A stretch of 64,000 nucleotides of DNA. Source: UJ101 sp047975265 (GTDB taxonomy: Bacteria > Bacteroidota > Bacteroidia > Flavobacteriales > UJ101). The DNA is taken from the NCBI GenBank assembly GCA_047975265.1, contig JBKEDE010000016.1, positions 62,001 to 126,000 on the forward strand, given 5' to 3'. The position numbers and the translations under genes were made by a program. Within the stretch, counting starts at the first letter, position 1, and each line of letters begins with the position of its first letter. This document shows positions 34,642 to 43,880 of this stretch, one piece after another. Under the pieces are notes generated by a model. That model did not search any database and was not told the DNA's origin. It was given only the letters and a program-made list of their open reading frames with translations.

Positions 34642-35373
34642 ATGAATAGATACGGTTTAATAGGAAAAAATATTGGTTATTCGTTTTCTGAAAATTATTT
34701 TTCTGAAAAATTTAAAACAGAAAATATTCGGGATTCTGTTTATAAAAACTTTGATTTACAAGATATTTCAGAACTAAAATCAGTACTTAATAATGTTTCT
34801 TTAAAGGGTTTAAACATTACAATTCCGTACAAAGAGGCTGTAATCCCTTTTTTGGATGAACTAAGTTTGGAAGCAGAAAAGATAAAAGCAGTTAATGTCA
34901 TCCAGTTTAAAGTAGATAAATTAATTGGGCATAATACGGACATCTATGGTTTTGAACATTCATTCAAACCACATTTAGAATCTTTTCATCGAAAAGCATT
35001 GATTCTAGGCAGTGGAGGAGCTTCAAAAGCTGTTCAGTATGTTTTACAAAAAAATAATATCAATTTTCAAGTAGTTTCCAGAAAATCATCCTACAAAACA
35101 ATTTCATACAATGAGTTAACAAAAGATTTGTTTTCTAAATACTTGGTAATTATCAATTGTACTCCTCTCGGAACTTTTCCTCATGTAGAGCAAAAACCAC
35201 CCATTCCATATTCATTTTTAACCAACCGACATTATTTATATGATTTGGTTTATAATCCTGATGAAACACTATTTATGAAAGAAGGGATAAAAAGAGGAAC
35301 GACGGTAGAAAACGGCTTAAAAATGTTAAAGTTGCAAGCAGAAAAATCTTGGGAGATTTGGCAGTCAAAATAG
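34642..35373 (+). CDS. aroE: Shikimate dehydrogenase
   Basis: AroE reduces 3-dehydroshikimate with NADPH in aromatic amino acid synthesis. The 243-residue protein has YGLIGKNIGYSFSENYF at the start, the substrate site LKGLNITIPYKEAV with its catalytic Lys, GHNTDIYGFE, the nucleotide loop LGSGGASKAVQYVL and NGLKMLKLQA near the end. It is slightly shorter than the E. coli enzyme, as is usual in Bacteroidota. It follows the DUF368 pair in one unit. Confidence 0.95.
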   Translation: MNRYGLIGKNIGYSFSENYFSEKFKTENIRDSVYKNFDLQDISELKSVLNNVSLKGLNITIPYKEAVIPFLDELSLEAEKIKAVNVIQFKVDKLIGHNTDIYGFEHSFKPHLESFHRKALILGSGGASKAVQYVLQKNNINFQVVSRKSSYKTISYNELTKDLFSKYLVIINCTPLGTFPHVEQKPPIPYSFLTNRHYLYDLVYNPDETLFMKEGIKRGTTVENGLKMLKLQAEKSWEIWQSK

Positions 35374-35383
35374 TATAAAAAAC

Positions 35384-35413
35384 TTGTTTTTTTAAATACT
35401 TTTCATAGTTTTG
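35384..35413 (+). promoter_or_regulatory. Promoter of the DUF349 gene
   Basis: TTG (35384-35386), 19-base spacer, TAGTTTTG (35406-35413), 32 bases before the ATG at 35446. Confidence 0.75.
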
Positions 35414-35445
35414 TAAAGAACTGTTCAATTTTAGGATAATCAATT

Positions 35446-37416
35446 ATGGCTCATGAAACGGAAAACCTTCCTTTGGAAGATGGATCAAAAAAAGCAAATC
35501 AACCTACTGAGGATACAGAAAAAATAGTACCCAATGAATCAGAATTGGCGAATGACAATAACATAGAGTCAGAAACTTTTGATAACGATGTGCGGCAAGG
35601 GCATGAAGAAACAAGGTCTGAAACGGATGAATCAGTAGAAGAAGTTGAAAAAAAAGAAGTACCACCTGTTAAAAATTATAAAGCATTGTCCGTTTCGGCT
35701 TTGATTGATGAATTACAATCCTTAATACGTTCTTTTGAACCTAACCGAATCAAAAATCAAGTGAGTGAAATTCGGGATCAATTTAAAATCAAGATAGAAG
35801 AAGAACGAAAACAGAAAGAAGACGAGTTTGTTGCCGGAGGAGGAGAAAAGGAGGCTTTTTCGTACAACAATTCATATTATCATCAATTTTCTACCTTAGT
35901 AGGTGATTTTAAAGTTAAACTTCAGGCTTTTTATAAAAATGTAGAAAAACAGCAGAAAGAAAATCTAAAAGAGCGTTTGGCGATTATTGAAGAACTTAAA
36001 ACGTTGTATTTAAACCAAAATCCGGATCATAACCATACCTTTAAACAATTTCGATCTTTAAGAGATCGTTGGGATAATGCAGGGTTTATTCCTAAAAATA
36101 AAGTAGCTAATATCTTCAAAACTTATTATCATCATTTAGATAATTATTACGAATATTTAAAACTCGATAAAGGTTTAGAAGAGTTAGAACACAAAAATAA
36201 TTTAGAGTTAAAAAATCAATTGATTGAACGTGCCAAAGAGTTGCAACAAGAAACCAACCTTCAGAAAGCGTTTAATGAATTGCAGTTTCTTCATAAAAAA
36301 TGGAAAGAAGTAGGTCCTGTGGATCGTGAAATTCGAGAGCAAAAATGGCAGGAATTTAAAGAAGCCACCAAAATTGTTCATGATCGTAAACATGAGTTAA
36401 ATGAACAGTATAAACTTGAGCAGGCGGAAAATTTAGATAAAAAACGAGAAGTTATTCAATTAATCGATCAGTTGACAACGGAAGAAATTATTTCCCATCA
36501 AAAATGGCAACAAAAAATAAAGATTTTAGAAAAGTTACGAACCACTTTTATGAAAATAGGTCGCGTTCCGAAAGAATTCAATGATCAGGTTTGGGATGAA
36601 TTTAAACAGACCACTCGGAATTTTAATCACAAAAAAAATCATTTTTACAAAAATCTTAAAGTTGAACAACAGAATAACTTGGAGCTTAAAAATGCTTTAT
36701 TAGAACAGGCCAAAGATCTACAAGACAGTACTGATTGGGATGTTACCACAAAAAAACTCATTGACATTCAAGCTCAATGGAAAGAAATAGGGCATGTGCC
36801 ACGAAAATATTCTGATAAAATTTGGCAGGAATTTAAAACGGCTTGTAATAATTTTTTTGACCGTTATCATGCTTTGGAGAATAAAAAAGAACAGGTATTT
36901 GTTGAAAATTATAAAAATAAGGTTGCTTTTATTGAAAAGATAAAAAATGAAACCTTACCTACTGATATTGAAGAGGCTATAAAACAAATTAACCAATATT
37001 CTCAAAAATGGAAGTCGTTTGGGAAAGTTCCCAAAAATAAAATGAATATTAATAAAGATTTTGATAAAGTTATCGATGGTTTATTGGTCAATTTAAATAT
37101 TTCGAAAAGTGAATTGGAGGATGTTAAATTAGATAATTTAATTGACCAGATTATTGCAGATGAAGATGAATATCGCTTAAATGAAGAAATTCATCTTGCC
37201 CGTAAAAAAGTACAAGATTTAGATCATGAAATAGCTCAGTTAGAAACCAATTTAGCTTTCTTTTCTAACGCAGAAGATGATAATCCGTTATTAAAAAGTG
37301 CTAAAGAAAATATAGACCAACACAAAGAAGAGCATTTAATATGGTCAAAACGTTATTCAAAATTGGTTAAAGTACATTTTGAAAAATTAGAAGAAGAAGA
37401 TGCAGGGGAAGAGTAA
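35446..37416 (+). CDS. DUF349 repeat protein
   Basis: A 656-residue cytoplasmic protein. The first 85 residues are acidic and disordered; the rest holds about five DUF349 helical repeats, each with a W-K-x-x-G-x-V/I-P pattern, for example RWDNAGFIPKNK, KWKEVGPVDREI, IGRVPKEFNDQVWDEFK, QWKEIGHVPRKYSDKIW and KWKSFGKVPKNK. Long coiled-coil helices lie between repeats and at the C-terminus. DUF349 proteins are common in Bacteroidota and Actinobacteria and their role is not settled. It has its own promoter. Confidence 0.9.
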   Translation: MAHETENLPLEDGSKKANQPTEDTEKIVPNESELANDNNIESETFDNDVRQGHEETRSETDESVEEVEKKEVPPVKNYKALSVSALIDELQSLIRSFEPNRIKNQVSEIRDQFKIKIEEERKQKEDEFVAGGGEKEAFSYNNSYYHQFSTLVGDFKVKLQAFYKNVEKQQKENLKERLAIIEELKTLYLNQNPDHNHTFKQFRSLRDRWDNAGFIPKNKVANIFKTYYHHLDNYYEYLKLDKGLEELEHKNNLELKNQLIERAKELQQETNLQKAFNELQFLHKKWKEVGPVDREIREQKWQEFKEATKIVHDRKHELNEQYKLEQAENLDKKREVIQLIDQLTTEEIISHQKWQQKIKILEKLRTTFMKIGRVPKEFNDQVWDEFKQTTRNFNHKKNHFYKNLKVEQQNNLELKNALLEQAKDLQDSTDWDVTTKKLIDIQAQWKEIGHVPRKYSDKIWQEFKTACNNFFDRYHALENKKEQVFVENYKNKVAFIEKIKNETLPTDIEEAIKQINQYSQKWKSFGKVPKNKMNINKDFDKVIDGLLVNLNISKSELEDVKLDNLIDQIIADEDEYRLNEEIHLARKKVQDLDHEIAQLETNLAFFSNAEDDNPLLKSAKENIDQHKEEHLIWSKRYSKLVKVHFEKLEEEDAGEE

Positions 37417-37690
37417 CAATAAGTTATATATTTATTTGAAGTAGAGGCTTTTTCTAATTTTTTAAAATGTACTTTAATTTAGAAAAATGAATACATTTTG
37501 AGTTTTTTAATGACAAAGATTTTAATAAAAGAGTAACTTCCAAATATAAGGTCTTGATTCAGGAGTATTTTGATAGAAAGAAAAATGTGCTTAATAATAG
37601 ATTATGGAAATGAAAAACCTTTTATAGAAACGGATGACGAATAGGGTAAATTTTTTAAAAAAGAAGATAAATTCTCGTTTCTTCTATTAA
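37417..37690. other. Gene-free stretch
   Basis: AT-rich. One 38-codon open frame on the plus strand reads KDFNKRVTSKYKVLIQEYF but has no start, and stops soon after. I cannot support a gene. It may be a decayed small gene. Confidence 0.4.
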
Positions 37691-37696
37691 GACAAA

Positions 37697-37738
37697 AAAG
37701 GAAAAATGCCTAATATAATAAAATAACATCTTTCCTTT
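37697..37738 (-). terminator. Terminator of the DUF4197 gene
   Basis: Arms 37697-37708 and 37727-37738 pair at 11 of 12 positions, loop 18 bases. On the minus strand six T follow the hairpin. It lies 25 bases after the stop at 37763. Confidence 0.55.
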
Positions 37739-37762
37739 TATTATTGTATTTTGTTAGTTTTT

Positions 37763-38482
37763 TTACTTGGAAGAATTATTCAAGATTGAATTTAAGAGTC
37801 CTGTAGGATTATTTCGAGTGTTGTTTTCAGCGTCTTCGATAACGTTAAATAAACCATCCGTCAAGTGCTGGGTAACGGCGTTGTTTAAATTTTGCGTTAA
37901 AGAAGTACTTTGGCTTCCTCCTAAAACAGAACCTAAAATAGAGTTTAAAGCATTATTTCCTCCCAAGGCATTTTCCAATAGGTTATTTACTCCCAATTGG
38001 CTCATTTGCGAGTTTACCACAGGAGATAACGCATTGACTACCTGTGTATAAGATTTGTCTTTTAAAAATTTTGTAGCAGCTCCTTTTCCTCCCGAAACAA
38101 TATTAATAGCATCTTGAAGTGTCATACTGTTTATTGCGTTTTCAACAATAGGTTTGGCAGTAGATATTGAAGCTCCGGCTATTTTTCCTATCATCGCTTT
38201 TTCTTTATCAACGATTTGGCTGAGCCCCAAGTCGTTAAGTTTATTGTTAATGTTTTTTAATTCTGTTGGCATTGCAGCTTCAATTAATGCATTGGTAAGA
38301 AAGCTTTGAGAATCTCCAAAAATACTTGAAGCATTATTCAATCCTCCTTTCAGAGTGTTTTGAATGGTACTTAGAGCTACGTTTCCTGTTCCTATTCCTG
38401 TCGAAGTTCCTGTGGTAGAACAGCTTATTGAACCTAAAATAACGCTGTTCATTAAAGCAAATGATATAATATACTTTTTCAT
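37763..38482 (-). CDS. DUF4197 lipoprotein
   Basis: A 239-residue lipoprotein from the ATG at 38482, with a lipobox ending at Cys21 (LGSISC). It matches DUF4197 by the order LTNALIEAAMPTELKNINNKL, KAMIGKIAGASISTAKPI, NSMTLQDAINIVSGG and ATKFLKDKSYTQVVNALSPVV. The C-terminal 70 residues (Asn/Leu-rich, with LGSVLGG) extend beyond the family core. An upstream start at 38536 is rejected because the promoter lies between it and 38482. Function unknown. Confidence 0.85.
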   Translation of the reverse strand: MKKYIISFALMNSVILGSISCSTTGTSTGIGTGNVALSTIQNTLKGGLNNASSIFGDSQSFLTNALIEAAMPTELKNINNKLNDLGLSQIVDKEKAMIGKIAGASISTAKPIVENAINSMTLQDAINIVSGGKGAATKFLKDKSYTQVVNALSPVVNSQMSQLGVNNLLENALGGNNALNSILGSVLGGSQSTSLTQNLNNAVTQHLTDGLFNVIEDAENNTRNNPTGLLNSILNNSSK

Positions 38483-38506
38483 GTAATAATTTTTTATATT
38501 TTCAGT

Positions 38507-38536
38507 CAAAAATAAGACCAAAAAACATAAAAACAA
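38507..38536 (-). promoter_or_regulatory. Promoter of the DUF4197 gene
   Basis: Minus-strand TTG (38536-38534), 19-base spacer, TATTTTTG (38514-38507). Confidence 0.7.
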
Positions 38537-38570
38537 GTATTTTTTGTAATTTTAAGTTCAAATTAAAAAA

Positions 38571-39169
38571 ATGAAAAATAGAATACTTATTCTTTTGATA
38601 TTGTCAAATATAGTTTCCTGTCAAGAGTCCGTAAAGGATTTGGTTTTAGAAGCTAAAAACTTTCAGAGTGATTTAATGGCTTTTTATAACGGAGAAGAAT
38701 CACCCATAAGATTAGAAAATAAAAAAAAATTAATGGTCTGACTTTTTTTCCAATTCATGAAAAATACCAATTAGAAGCTGATTTTACTAGAATTCAAAAT
38801 GGAGAAACTTTAGAATTTAAGACATCATCCGGTAGAATAAAAAAATATATTCGTTATGGCAAAATAATATTTGATTTAGACGGTAAAACCAATGAATTAA
38901 CCGTTTTTCAAAAAACACCGATAGATCCTAAGCATCCCAAAAATTTATTCATCCCTTTTAATGATCAAACCAACGGCGTTTCTTCATATGGAGGTGGAAG
39001 GTATTTGGATTTGAATACGGATGATATCAGCAATAAAATTTTAATCGATTTTAATAAGGCTTATAATCCATATTGTGCATATGAAATTGGCTTTTCTTGC
39101 CCAATTCCTCCAGGCGAAAACAGATTGAAAGTAAAAATTGAAGCAGGTGTTTCGTATGTAAACCATTGA
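38571..39169 (+). pseudogene. DUF1684 lipoprotein gene broken by a frameshift in an A run
   Basis: The first 57 codons encode a lipoprotein signal (MKNRILILLILSNIVSC) and the start of a DUF1684 domain, then the frame hits TGA at 38739. One base is missing at the A9 run 38721-38729: with ten A the frame continues as NGLTFFPIHEKYQLEADF and runs through YGGGRYLDL, DFNKAYNPYCAYE and SCPIPPGENRL to TGA at 39167-39169, the complete family C-terminus. The gene would encode about 200 residues. It could be a real frameshift, a phase-variable site, or an assembly error in a homopolymer. Function of DUF1684 is unknown. Confidence 0.75.
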
Positions 39170-39172
39170 TAA

Positions 39173-39805
39173 ATGTACACCAATATACATACACATTATT
39201 ATCACAAAGAAGGATTGGAAATATTGAATTTATATCCTCCATAATTTTGAAGAACCGCCATCGTATTTTTCAGTAGGAATTCATCCTTGGTATATAAATG
39301 AAAAGAAAATAGATCAAGAGTTTTTTCTTTTAGAGAAGTATTTGAAGTATGAAAAATGCTTGGCTGTTGGAGAATGTGGTTTAGATAAAAAATCAGTCGT
39401 TAAATTTTCTTTACAAGAAGAAGTTTTTTAGAACAACTCAAATTAGCCGAAAAATATTCAAAACCGGTTATTATTCATTGTGTAAAAGCATTTAACGAGT
39501 TAATAAAAATATGCAACAAGGTTCATGTTCCTCTGATTGTACATGGATACGATAAAAAACAACTTTTGGGCGAACAATTGATTCAAAAAGGATTTTATTT
39601 ATCGTTTGGAGTAGCTTTTTGGAAAAAAGAAGAATTAAAAAGATTGTTAGAAGATAATTTTGATAAAATATTTTTTGAAACAGATAACCGCAAAGAGTCC
39701 ATTATACAAGTTTTTGAAATGGCAAGCAGTGTTTTATCAAAAAGTAAGGAAGAAATAGAAAAAGAACAGTTTATAAAAGTAAAAAGAGTTTTTAATGTTA
39801 GATAA
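39173..39805 (+). pseudogene. TatD-family hydrolase gene with two frameshifts
   Basis: Three pieces in different frames reconstruct a small TatD-like metal-dependent hydrolase: MYTNIHTHYYHKEGLEILN at the start (metal HxH), YFSVGIHPWYINEK and CLAVGECGLDK in the second piece, then LEQLKLAEKYSKPVIIHCVK and FFETDNRKESI to the end. The first shift is near 39236-39240 (one extra C), the second at the T6 run 39424-39429 (one T short). With both fixed it is about 210 residues and complete. Two indels close to the DUF1684 indel make either gene decay or poor local sequence quality likely. It overlaps the tcdA start. Confidence 0.72.
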
Positions 39806-40520
39806 TTGGTTAGAGAGAGCAGAATTATTACTTACCAAAGAAGGTTTGGAACGCTTAAAAAAAGCAAATGTGTTAATTGTAGGATTAGGCGGAGTAGGCT
39901 CTTTTGCGGCTGAATTCATTGTTCGTTCCGGTGTTGGAAATATTACAGTTGTTGATGGAGATAATGTAGATATAACCAATTGCAATCGCCAATTACCTGC
40001 TTTGATTTCAACTATCGGAAAACCTAAAGTTGAAATAATGGCTGAACGTTTACAGGATATTAACAAAAATCTTAATCTGACAAAAATAAATGAATTTCTT
40101 ACGCCGGATCGAATGGAAAAAGTACTTTTAAACCAATCGTATGATTATGTATTGGATTGTATCGACAGTATTTCGCCAAAACTTAATTTGATTATAACAG
40201 CTAAGAGACATAAGATTAGGACTGTATCAGCTATGGGAGCAGGAGGGAAAATGGATCCTTCACAGGTTAAAATTAGAGATATTTCAAAAACAAGAAACTG
40301 TTTTTTAGCTAAAAATATTCGAAAACAGTTAAAAAAAAGTCATATTCATAAAGGAGTCCGTTGTGTGTTTTCAACAGAACTTCCTGATGAAAAAAGTTTG
40401 AAACTAACAGACGGTACAAATTTTAAAAAATCATTTTATGGTACAAACAGTTATATGCCGGCTTTATTTGGTTTATACGTTGCTTCTGAGGTTATTAGGA
40501 AATTAAGTGAAATAAAATAA
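39795..40520 (+). CDS. tcdA: tRNA threonylcarbamoyladenosine dehydratase
   Basis: This ThiF/E1-like enzyme uses ATP to cyclise t6A37 of tRNA to ct6A. The 241-residue protein has the nucleotide loop VLIVGLGGVGSFAAE, the Asp in VVDGDNVDITNCNRQLPA, DYVLDCIDSISPK and the C-terminal GTNSYMPALFGLYVASEVI. The start overlaps the end of the TatD gene by 11 bases. It is convergent with a histidine kinase gene, whose stop is 7 bases away. Confidence 0.93.
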   Translation: MLDNWLERAELLLTKEGLERLKKANVLIVGLGGVGSFAAEFIVRSGVGNITVVDGDNVDITNCNRQLPALISTIGKPKVEIMAERLQDINKNLNLTKINEFLTPDRMEKVLLNQSYDYVLDCIDSISPKLNLIITAKRHKIRTVSAMGAGGKMDPSQVKIRDISKTRNCFLAKNIRKQLKKSHIHKGVRCVFSTELPDEKSLKLTDGTNFKKSFYGTNSYMPALFGLYVASEVIRKLSEIK

Positions 40521-40526
40521 CCGTAT

Positions 40527-42455
40527 TTATTCGATAAAATTAATAGGAAAATAAAGATTGATGGTGGTTCCAAATTTTTTTTTGGACAAGGCTTTAATCT
40601 TTCCTTTATGATGACTCATTATATTTTTACAAATGGATAAGCCTAAACCGATACCTTGTTCGGGAGAGACAAATTTTTCTTGCGTAAAGGCTCTAAAAAT
40701 AGCATCTTTTTTGGTCTCTTTAATACCAATTCCATTATCGTGAATAGAGATAATCCCATATTTTCCTTCCTTTTTATATGAAATGGTAATGACCGGCGGT
40801 GTATTTTTTTTCTTATATTTAATGGAGTTTTGAATCAGATTTTGGAAAAGTTGTATTAATAAAACATCGTTTCCATAAATTGTTTTTGGTAAATCATCAA
40901 ATAAAATCAAAGTTCGGCTGGAGGAGATTAACTGAGCTAAGTTATTTTGTGCCTTTCGGAGGATAATTTTAAATATATGACGGTCCTTTTTAATTTCAGT
41001 ATCTTTTGAATGTATATAAGTCATTATATTGGTAATCAGTATGAAAGCATTATTTGTGGATTGTTTTATAAGATTAAGATTTTCTTTTCCTTCTTCGGAG
41101 AGTTTTTCCTCATCTTCTTCCATAAAAGTAGCTAAATGATTGATGGAGCGGATAGGGGCTTTTAAATCGTGAGAGAGAATATGTGAAAAATTTTCCAGAG
41201 TAGTATAGGATTCTTCCAATTGTTTGTTTTGTAAAGCTAATTTGTGATTGATATTGTTATTTTTATATAAAAGAAACCCTACGGAGAATAGACCTAAGAG
41301 GATAAGCATGATAAATCCATAATTTCGTTTAATAATGGATTCTTTGTGTGCTATATTTTTTTTCATACTTTTAATAAGCAGCGATTCCATATTATTATCG
41401 TGAGCCCGACTGATATCTTTGTATTTGTCATAGTCTATTTTTTTATAATGATAGGCACTATCGATTTGTCCGGTTTTTTCATAAATATCAGATAATCGAC
41501 CATAAATATCAAAATGCATGCTATAATCAGTTCCGGGCGGAAAAAAAGCTTTTTTTGCCCAGCGTTTGGCTAAGGGATAGTTTTCATAAGTGTCGTAATA
41601 ATCCATTATTCGATACCGAACCCAAAGTATAGGATATAAGAATTGTATTTTTTGCGTTTCGATATTTGCGAGCATCAAATGATTTAATTCTTGTACGGAA
41701 TCGTATTTTTTTTTGTGATACGTCGCTAAATGTAAATTTCCATTGACAGAAGCCGTAGGAATATCTTGTTTTTTGCCTATTTTGATTAATTTTTGAGCCA
41801 GTTCGAAAATTTCTTCTTGTTTGTTTGGATGAGTAAAAAAAATTAAATAAGTATAGTATTTGTATTTTTCATGAGGAAGCATAAATCTTTCATAAGTATG
41901 AAGCTGATGAAGATGATCTTCAACAGTAGCAGGTAATTCTTCGTTAGAAGAAAGTTTATATTCAATATTTTGGGTGTAATAAATCAGGTATAAATTATTA
42001 AAGGCGGTATCAATTTTAATTCTCATGTTATCGGATATTTTTTTTCCGATTTCAATGGTTTTTTTTAAATAATCAACGCCTAATTGAAATTGTCCTGTAT
42101 TAAAAGCGTACCGAGAAAAAATATTATGGTAATAATACCGGATTATAAGAGGTTCGTGATGCTCTTCAATTAAATTCAAATAATAAAGTGTTTTTTTGTT
42201 GTCGCCTTTCAAATTAGCAATTAACGCAGAAGATAATATATGACATTTGTAATAAAATGAATTCTGATTTTCAGAAAGATTTTTTAATTGATTGTTTTTT
42301 TTTTCAGCTTTATCTAAATAGCCGGCATACAAGAGTTTTAAGATATCTGAATTTAGCTCTTTCAATTGTTTTTTCGGCACAGGATTGGCATATGAAGAAA
42401 ATGTGCTGCAAAAAAAACAGATAAAAATAATATGTCTTAAGTAATATAAAAACAT
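40527..42455 (-). CDS. Membrane histidine kinase with TPR-type sensor region
   Basis: A 642-residue protein: signal peptide (1-23), a long periplasmic helical region of TPR type to about 375, one membrane segment (FIMLILLGLFSVGFLLY, near 380-400), a coiled linker, then a HisKA domain with the phosphoacceptor in SHDLKAPIRSI and an ATPase domain with NLIQNSIKYKK, IHDNGIGI and GIGLGLSICKN. No receiver domain and no adjacent response regulator. TPR-histidine kinases of this layout are frequent in Bacteroidota and the ligand is unknown. Confidence 0.9.
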   Translation of the reverse strand: MFLYYLRHIIFICFFCSTFSSYANPVPKKQLKELNSDILKLLYAGYLDKAEKKNNQLKNLSENQNSFYYKCHILSSALIANLKGDNKKTLYYLNLIEEHHEPLIIRYYYHNIFSRYAFNTGQFQLGVDYLKKTIEIGKKISDNMRIKIDTAFNNLYLIYYTQNIEYKLSSNEELPATVEDHLHQLHTYERFMLPHEKYKYYTYLIFFTHPNKQEEIFELAQKLIKIGKKQDIPTASVNGNLHLATYHKKKYDSVQELNHLMLANIETQKIQFLYPILWVRYRIMDYYDTYENYPLAKRWAKKAFFPPGTDYSMHFDIYGRLSDIYEKTGQIDSAYHYKKIDYDKYKDISRAHDNNMESLLIKSMKKNIAHKESIIKRNYGFIMLILLGLFSVGFLLYKNNNINHKLALQNKQLEESYTTLENFSHILSHDLKAPIRSINHLATFMEEDEEKLSEEGKENLNLIKQSTNNAFILITNIMTYIHSKDTEIKKDRHIFKIILRKAQNNLAQLISSSRTLILFDDLPKTIYGNDVLLIQLFQNLIQNSIKYKKKNTPPVITISYKKEGKYGIISIHDNGIGIKETKKDAIFRAFTQEKFVSPEQGIGLGLSICKNIMSHHKGKIKALSKKKFGTTINLYFPINFIE

Positions 42456-42591
42456 AAATTTTAATTATAACAAATAAAATATGAAATAATTATTTAGCAT
42501 AAAAAATATAATGAACTATTTTTCCGTATAGGGTGTATTAAAATGATATATTTAACATTAACGTAAAATTAATAATAAAATCTGAAAAATT

Positions 42592-43716
42592 TTAAAGTGT
42601 TTTTATATAACTTCTTCTGGTTTTATGTTGTACTGCGTTATAAGCACTCCACAGAGCTTGTACATTTTTATTATTTTCTAATTCCGGATTGGTTTCCATA
42701 TACTTGATTCCATATTTTTTAAAGGTTTTGCCCATCTCATGAAAAAGAATGGAAGTAACCCCTTTATTTTGATATTCAGGTTTTACCCCAATCAAATAAA
42801 AAGCGACTGTATTATTTTTTTTGTTGGCTTTTAACAAATGAAACCATCCTAAAGGAAAAAGTGTGCCTTTGGCTTTTTGCAAGGCTTTTGAATAAGAAGG
42901 CATCGTAATGGCAAAAGCCACCATTTTATCATTTTCATCCACAATAACGGATACATAATCCGGATTAATAAAAGAGATGTATTTTTCTCTATAATAATCA
43001 ATTTGTTTACGGGTTATAGGAACATAAGAAGGTAAAATACTGTAAGTAGCATCCAAAAGTTCAAACATAGGATCTACCAATTTTTTCATATCGTCTTTCG
43101 TTTGAAATTTTTTAGGTTTAAGATGATATCGGGTACTTATAATTTCTGAAAATTTAATAATTTTATCAGGAACCATTTCATCCAAAGCATTGATTTTATA
43201 TTCAACCCAGTCTAAATGCTTTTCATAACCTAACTTTTCAAGATGCTCTGCATAATAAGGATGATTGTATAAGGTAACCATCGTTCCGATTTCTTTAAAG
43301 CCTTTAATCAAAAGTCCTGCTTTATCTAAGTTAGAAAAGCCCACAGGACCTTCTACCTGTTTTAACCCTTTTTCTTTAGCCATTTTCTCAACTTCGCCAA
43401 TCAATTGTCTTGAAACTTCAAAATCATCAATTATATCAAACCATCCAAACCGCATTTTGGATCGGTTTTGCTGTTTAACTTCAGACCAGTTGATAATCGT
43501 CGCAATACGTCCGACAATCTTTTTTTCTTTATATGCTAAAAATAAATGAGCCTCGGCATTTTCAAAAATAGGATTCTTGGTTTCATCCAGTGTTTCCATC
43601 TCATCAGAAATCAAAGGAGGGATGTAATAAGGATTATCTTTATATAAATCCAACTGAAATTTTATAAATGCTTTTCTTTCTTTTTTACTTTTAACTTTTT
43701 TGATTTCGATAGCCAT
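42592..43716 (-). CDS. GNAT-family N-acetyltransferase-like protein
   Basis: A 374-residue protein with two halves. The C-terminal half ends in a GNAT-type acetyl-CoA region (YLIGVKPEYQNKGVTSILFHEM, with Q/G motif) and the N-terminal half has the conserved segments FIKFQLDLYKDNPYYIPPL, VGRIATIIN, FGWFDIIDD and VEGPVGFSNLDKAGLL. The family is widespread in Bacteroidota and its substrate is unknown. It is divergent from comM. A TATATTTG box on the minus strand at 43743-43736 is its likely -7. Confidence 0.85.
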   Translation of the reverse strand: MAIEIKKVKSKKERKAFIKFQLDLYKDNPYYIPPLISDEMETLDETKNPIFENAEAHLFLAYKEKKIVGRIATIINWSEVKQQNRSKMRFGWFDIIDDFEVSRQLIGEVEKMAKEKGLKQVEGPVGFSNLDKAGLLIKGFKEIGTMVTLYNHPYYAEHLEKLGYEKHLDWVEYKINALDEMVPDKIIKFSEIISTRYHLKPKKFQTKDDMKKLVDPMFELLDATYSILPSYVPITRKQIDYYREKYISFINPDYVSVIVDENDKMVAFAITMPSYSKALQKAKGTLFPLGWFHLLKANKKNNTVAFYLIGVKPEYQNKGVTSILFHEMGKTFKKYGIKYMETNPELENNKNVQALWSAYNAVQHKTRRSYIKTL

Positions 43717-43880
43717 AGGATAACTGTTCCAACCGCAAATATAATCATTTGTTATAAATATAAGCTTTAACTGTGTAGGTAAATTATTATACGGTTTTTA
43801 AAGAAATTTTTGTTCTTATGATTGGTTTTCTTATGATTTATATAAAGATTTGTATATTTATACTACCTAAATATGTAACC

